Source: Shimia sp047124445 | Lineage (GTDB): Bacteria > Pseudomonadota > Alphaproteobacteria > Rhodobacterales > Rhodobacteraceae | Direction: 5' to 3' | NCBI RefSeq assembly: GCF_047124445.1 | Contig: NZ_CP138921.1 | Span: forward strand, 1,178,001-1,242,000 | Length of the DNA stretch: 64,000 nt | Shown here: in pieces, positions 62,084-64,000 of the stretch | Position numbering within the stretch: position 1 is the first letter of the stretch | Layout of the letters: every line of letters begins with the position of its first letter | The notes under the pieces: model-generated | Told to the model about the DNA's origin: nothing | Seen by the model: only the letters and a program-made list of their open reading frames with translations | The model's database searches: none | Position numbers and translations under genes: made by a program

Positions 62084-62599
62084 CTACGCCAAATCTACTT
62101 GATAGAACTTGCGAGGCGTGAGGCTTGTCTGTCGCGCCTCGTTGGCGTTTGCCAACTTCCAATCAAGTTATGCATCAATTCCGGAAAATGGCAGAACCGC
62201 GCGGTTCGGAGGGAGACCTATATAAGCCTGCTCTCTGTACAAAGTAGAAACTTTTAACCGGTGCAGCACCCGGCTTTGTGGGCGCAAAGTTAGATTTCTC
62301 CTACGTCCAGGTTTGCATTGGGCAAAAAGCGGTACCTGGCTTCCGCTAGCGGCAATAAGACCCTGTGCAGTCTTACCTGCACCAAGTTCCAAAATCGCGC
62401 CATTGATGCGGCGCCTTTTGGCCGACCTACATCTCGGATTCGCCAAGCCAAATCGAGCAATTTGCCGCCCAGAAATCGGATCGAACAAAGGGTGAATATT
62501 TCAGGAATCTGAGAAAAATTTGTGAAACTCAACTGATTTCACACAATTTCTTGAACGCATCCGAACATGGAACATTGATTTTATTCAATAAAATCAATG
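62084..62599. other. Right part of the tRNA-Leu element without a clear gene
   Basis: A hairpin CGAGGCG / CGCCTCG (62112-62118 / 62135-62141) shortly after the small gene may be its terminator, though the T run is poor. The rest to the tRNA end is AT-richer; short minus-strand frames (62168-62488, 62290-62532) show no family likeness. The last 60 bases before the tRNA hold ATTGATTTTATTCAATAAAAT, an inverted repeat that could end tRNA transcripts. Confidence 0.5.
62574..62597 (-). terminator. AT-rich hairpin after tRNA-Leu
   Basis: The arms ATTGATTTTATT and AATAAAATCAAT (62574-62585 / 62586-62597) are perfectly complementary and adjacent, just beyond the tRNA CCA end on the minus strand. The stem is AT-only apart from one pair each side, so it is a weak candidate terminator or part of the attachment region. 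Confidence 0.45.
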
Positions 62600-62684
62600 T
62601 GGTGCGGGTGAAGGGACTTGAACCCCCACGCCTTGCGGCGCCAGAACCTAAATCTGGTGCGTCTACCAATTCCGCCACACCCGC
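62600..62684 (-). tRNA. tRNA-Leu (anticodon UAG)
   Basis: Reading the minus strand, GCGGGTG (62684-62678) pairs with CACCCGC (62610-62604). The anticodon stem CCAGA / TCTGG encloses TTTAGGT, so the anticodon is UAG for leucine CUN codons. A variable arm (CGCCGCAAGGCG) marks a class II tRNA, and GGTTCAAGTCC forms the T arm. The discriminator is A and CCA is encoded. The 3' half is duplicated at 61302-61354. Confidence 0.96.
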
Positions 62685-62763
62685 ATGGTCCGCGCGTCTT
62701 AGCAAAGCTTTTTGCGGGATGCGAGAGGTAAAGTGCATCCCAGCGCAATTTCTCGCACATCTG

Positions 62764-63822
62764 TCATCCGGCCAGCTGAATAGCCTGCACTTCCTGTTTG
62801 CGCGCCAATGGCCGCACAAGGCTGCCACACTCCCCGTTTGTCAGATCAGGAAACAGCGCTTCCAACTCTGCACGACTCTCTTTTGGCAAGCTCTTCAATG
62901 CCATAGGCCCCGCATACAGACTTTCGGACAACAGCCCGTCACTCTCGACAATTTCGTGCTGTTCAAACTGCAGGTGAATGTAAGTTACCTCGCCCGTCAG
63001 CGCCGCAACGCGCACGGTACGGTCATTCACCAAATGCGCCGCCGCGGCCAACACCTGAGACTCGCCACAGATCAACTCGGCCCGCCAGCCATCCAGCAAC
63101 ACGCGATGCTGCGGCGACACCGTCAAGTCCCGGCTCGGCCGCCCTTCTCCAAACGCATCTTTGCGGATCACCACAGGCCGGAATGATGGTTTTGCCTGCA
63201 ACACCGCGCGGCCGAGCTTGACAGACCCCACCCAACGCACCGGCTGAAACCCGCGATCTAGTGTCTTGACCAGATCACCAACCGCAATGTCTTCCACCAG
63301 CTTGGCCCCGCCGCGCACCCGGATCATGGTGCCAGGCGTAAAACACGGCGGCGCTGCAATGTTGGATTGGTCCACCGCCGTGCCGCCGGTGGGGCCTTCT
63401 CGGGCCGAAATCACCGTCAACGGCACACCAACCGGAGGGAATTCGTCCACAAACGCCAAGCCCTCCACCGTGCCGTAGGCCGGAGAGGAATTGTTGAAGT
63501 TCACCGAGAGCACGCGATAGGTCTGCCCCGTGTTGGGGTCCAACAGGACAAACTCGTATTCCGCTTCGATCCGCGTATTGTTGCCGTAGGTGGTGCCGTC
63601 AAACGTTTGAGATCCCGCCAATCTTTGATTGCCGTCATTGTCGTCAAAGTTGGTGTCGCTGCCGCGATCGCGCACCGAGATTTGTTCCCAGGCATTGTCC
63701 GTCAACGTGATGGTTTCGCCCACAAGGTGGCTGCCATCACCCTGCGTGATCCCGTCCAGCGAAACGCCACTGGAGACAGAGACATGGGACTCGCCCAACG
63801 CCCAGAAAGAATAATTTGCCAT
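62764..63822 (-). CDS. Hint-domain protein (Hedgehog/intein-like)
   Basis: A 352-residue protein with an N-terminal beta-rich part (1-150; SHLVGETITLTDNAWEQISVRDRG and EYEFVLLDPNTGQTYRVLSVNF) and a Hint domain (about 160-310). The Hint start is Cys160 in CFTPGTMIRV; DLTVSPQHRVLL holds the usual His239, followed by EVTYIHLQFEQHEIVESDGLLSESL. Such proteins are abundant in Roseobacters, often exported; the Cys-His pair may drive self-cleavage. No Sec signal is seen. The gene lies 80 bp past the tRNA, so it is not part of the repeat-bounded element. Confidence 0.88.
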   Translation of the reverse strand: MANYSFWALGESHVSVSSGVSLDGITQGDGSHLVGETITLTDNAWEQISVRDRGSDTNFDDNDGNQRLAGSQTFDGTTYGNNTRIEAEYEFVLLDPNTGQTYRVLSVNFNNSSPAYGTVEGLAFVDEFPPVGVPLTVISAREGPTGGTAVDQSNIAAPPCFTPGTMIRVRGGAKLVEDIAVGDLVKTLDRGFQPVRWVGSVKLGRAVLQAKPSFRPVVIRKDAFGEGRPSRDLTVSPQHRVLLDGWRAELICGESQVLAAAAHLVNDRTVRVAALTGEVTYIHLQFEQHEIVESDGLLSESLYAGPMALKSLPKESRAELEALFPDLTNGECGSLVRPLARKQEVQAIQLAG

Positions 63823-63906
63823 GGAACAGACCTGCCCGACCTGCGTTTTTGTTGTTGCAATCAGGCTACGTCAAATTTGAAGCAAAGACCAGCAATCCAG
63901 CGCAAG

Positions 63907-64000
63907 TTACCGCCGCGCGTTGTCCAAAGAGCGCAACACCTGCGGCAGCATCTCCGGCAGGTCTTCCGCGATCAGCCCAGGCCCAAACGCCCGTGCGCAC
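63907..64000 (-). CDS. C-terminal end of an unidentified protein, partial
   Basis: The last 30 codons of a gene entering from the right edge, ending in TAA at 63909-63907. The readable tail is ARAFGPGLIAEDLPEMLPQV followed by LRSLDNARR. It has the codon bias of a real gene and a stop close to the Hint gene, with 84 bp between them. Too little is present to name it. Confidence 0.6.
   Translation of the reverse strand, partial: CARAFGPGLIAEDLPEMLPQVLRSLDNARR

Larger units (their letters stand above)
61355..62599. mobile_element. Remnant of an element integrated at tRNA-Leu
   Basis: The 1245-bp interval lies between the direct repeats of the tRNA-Leu 3' half. It is lower in GC than flanking genes, holds one small gene with a strong ribosome site, and has no integrase that I can recognise. 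It fits a decayed or deleted genomic island, or a very small satellite. The boundaries are supported by the repeats; the nature of the element is inference. Confidence 0.5.

Noticed and set aside
62168..62488. Minus-strand open frame of 106 codons in the tRNA element
   Set aside because: No ribosome site, odd composition and overlap with another weak frame; I could not relate it to an integrase or any family.

Overview
The window looks like chromosomal DNA of a marine Roseobacter-group alphaproteobacterium (Rhodobacteraceae). The evidence is a Rhodobacter-type gene transfer agent (GTA) head-tail cluster, Roseobacter-style RTX and Hint-domain secreted proteins, a GlpSTPQUV-type glycerol ABC operon with its small GlpU-type membrane protein, high GC with a strong third-position bias, and compact operons with ATGA overlaps. 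This assignment rests on family recognition; no database search was possible.

Layout, left to right. (1) Positions 1-8296, minus strand: GTA structural genes from g12 (cut by the window edge) back through g11, g10.1, g10, g9, g8, g7, g6, g5 (capsid), g4 (protease), g3.5, g3 (portal), g2 (TerL) and g1 (TerS-like). The order is collinear with the R. capsulatus GTA and no gene looks broken. (2) 8602-14630: a small secreted peptide, then a fatty-acid synthesis and cell-wall cluster on the minus strand (fabD, ClpP-like lipoprotein, fabG, small membrane protein, acpP, fabF, mltG). (3) 14855-18254: a cytochrome b561-YceI fusion, a short-chain dehydrogenase, a free-standing YceI protein and a small membrane protein. 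(4) 18591-22690: rpsF-rpsR-rplI, a lytic transglycosylase lipoprotein, a membrane protein/HlyD pair and a DUF1330 protein. (5) 22829-25505: trigger factor and a porin. (6) 26381-34543: a type I secretion operon made of a repetitive Ig-like adhesin, a TolC-family outer-membrane protein, an ABC exporter and an HlyD adaptor. (7) 34604-42953: an MFS transporter, a CBS-GGDEF protein, a LysE exporter, a small lipoprotein, a trypsin-like protease, a flavin reductase, a phosphotransacylase plus acetate kinase pair, and MarC. (8) 43074-50903, minus strand: a cytoplasmic self-sufficient reductive dehalogenase fused to its own reductase, preceded by a fumarylacetoacetate-hydrolase-family gene, then a large RTX protein with a glycoside-hydrolase-like core. 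(9) 51387-57441: the glycerol-type ABC importer operon. (10) 57812-61240: a BlaR1-like M56 peptidase and BlaI repressor pair, divergent from a TPR-sulfotransferase. (11) 61302-62684: an intact tRNA-Leu(UAG) gene and, 1.3 kb beyond its 3' end, a 53-bp direct copy of its 3' half. This is the footprint of an integrated and largely decayed element, which still holds one small well-started gene. (12) 62764-64000: a Hint-domain protein and the end of an unidentified gene.

How the parts work together: the glycerol operon has one canonical and one degenerate ATP site split between its two ATPases. The adhesin and its dedicated exporter form a complete export unit. The reductive dehalogenase and FAH-family gene suggest breakdown of a halogenated aromatic compound, with the electron-transfer chain built into the one enzyme. 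Several strong hairpins separate the genes for abundant products (adhesin, binding protein) from their transporter genes. The least ordinary items are the fused reductive dehalogenase, the RTX-glycosidase hybrid, the tRNA-Leu footprint, the ABC asymmetry and a repeat shared by two convergent intergenic regions.
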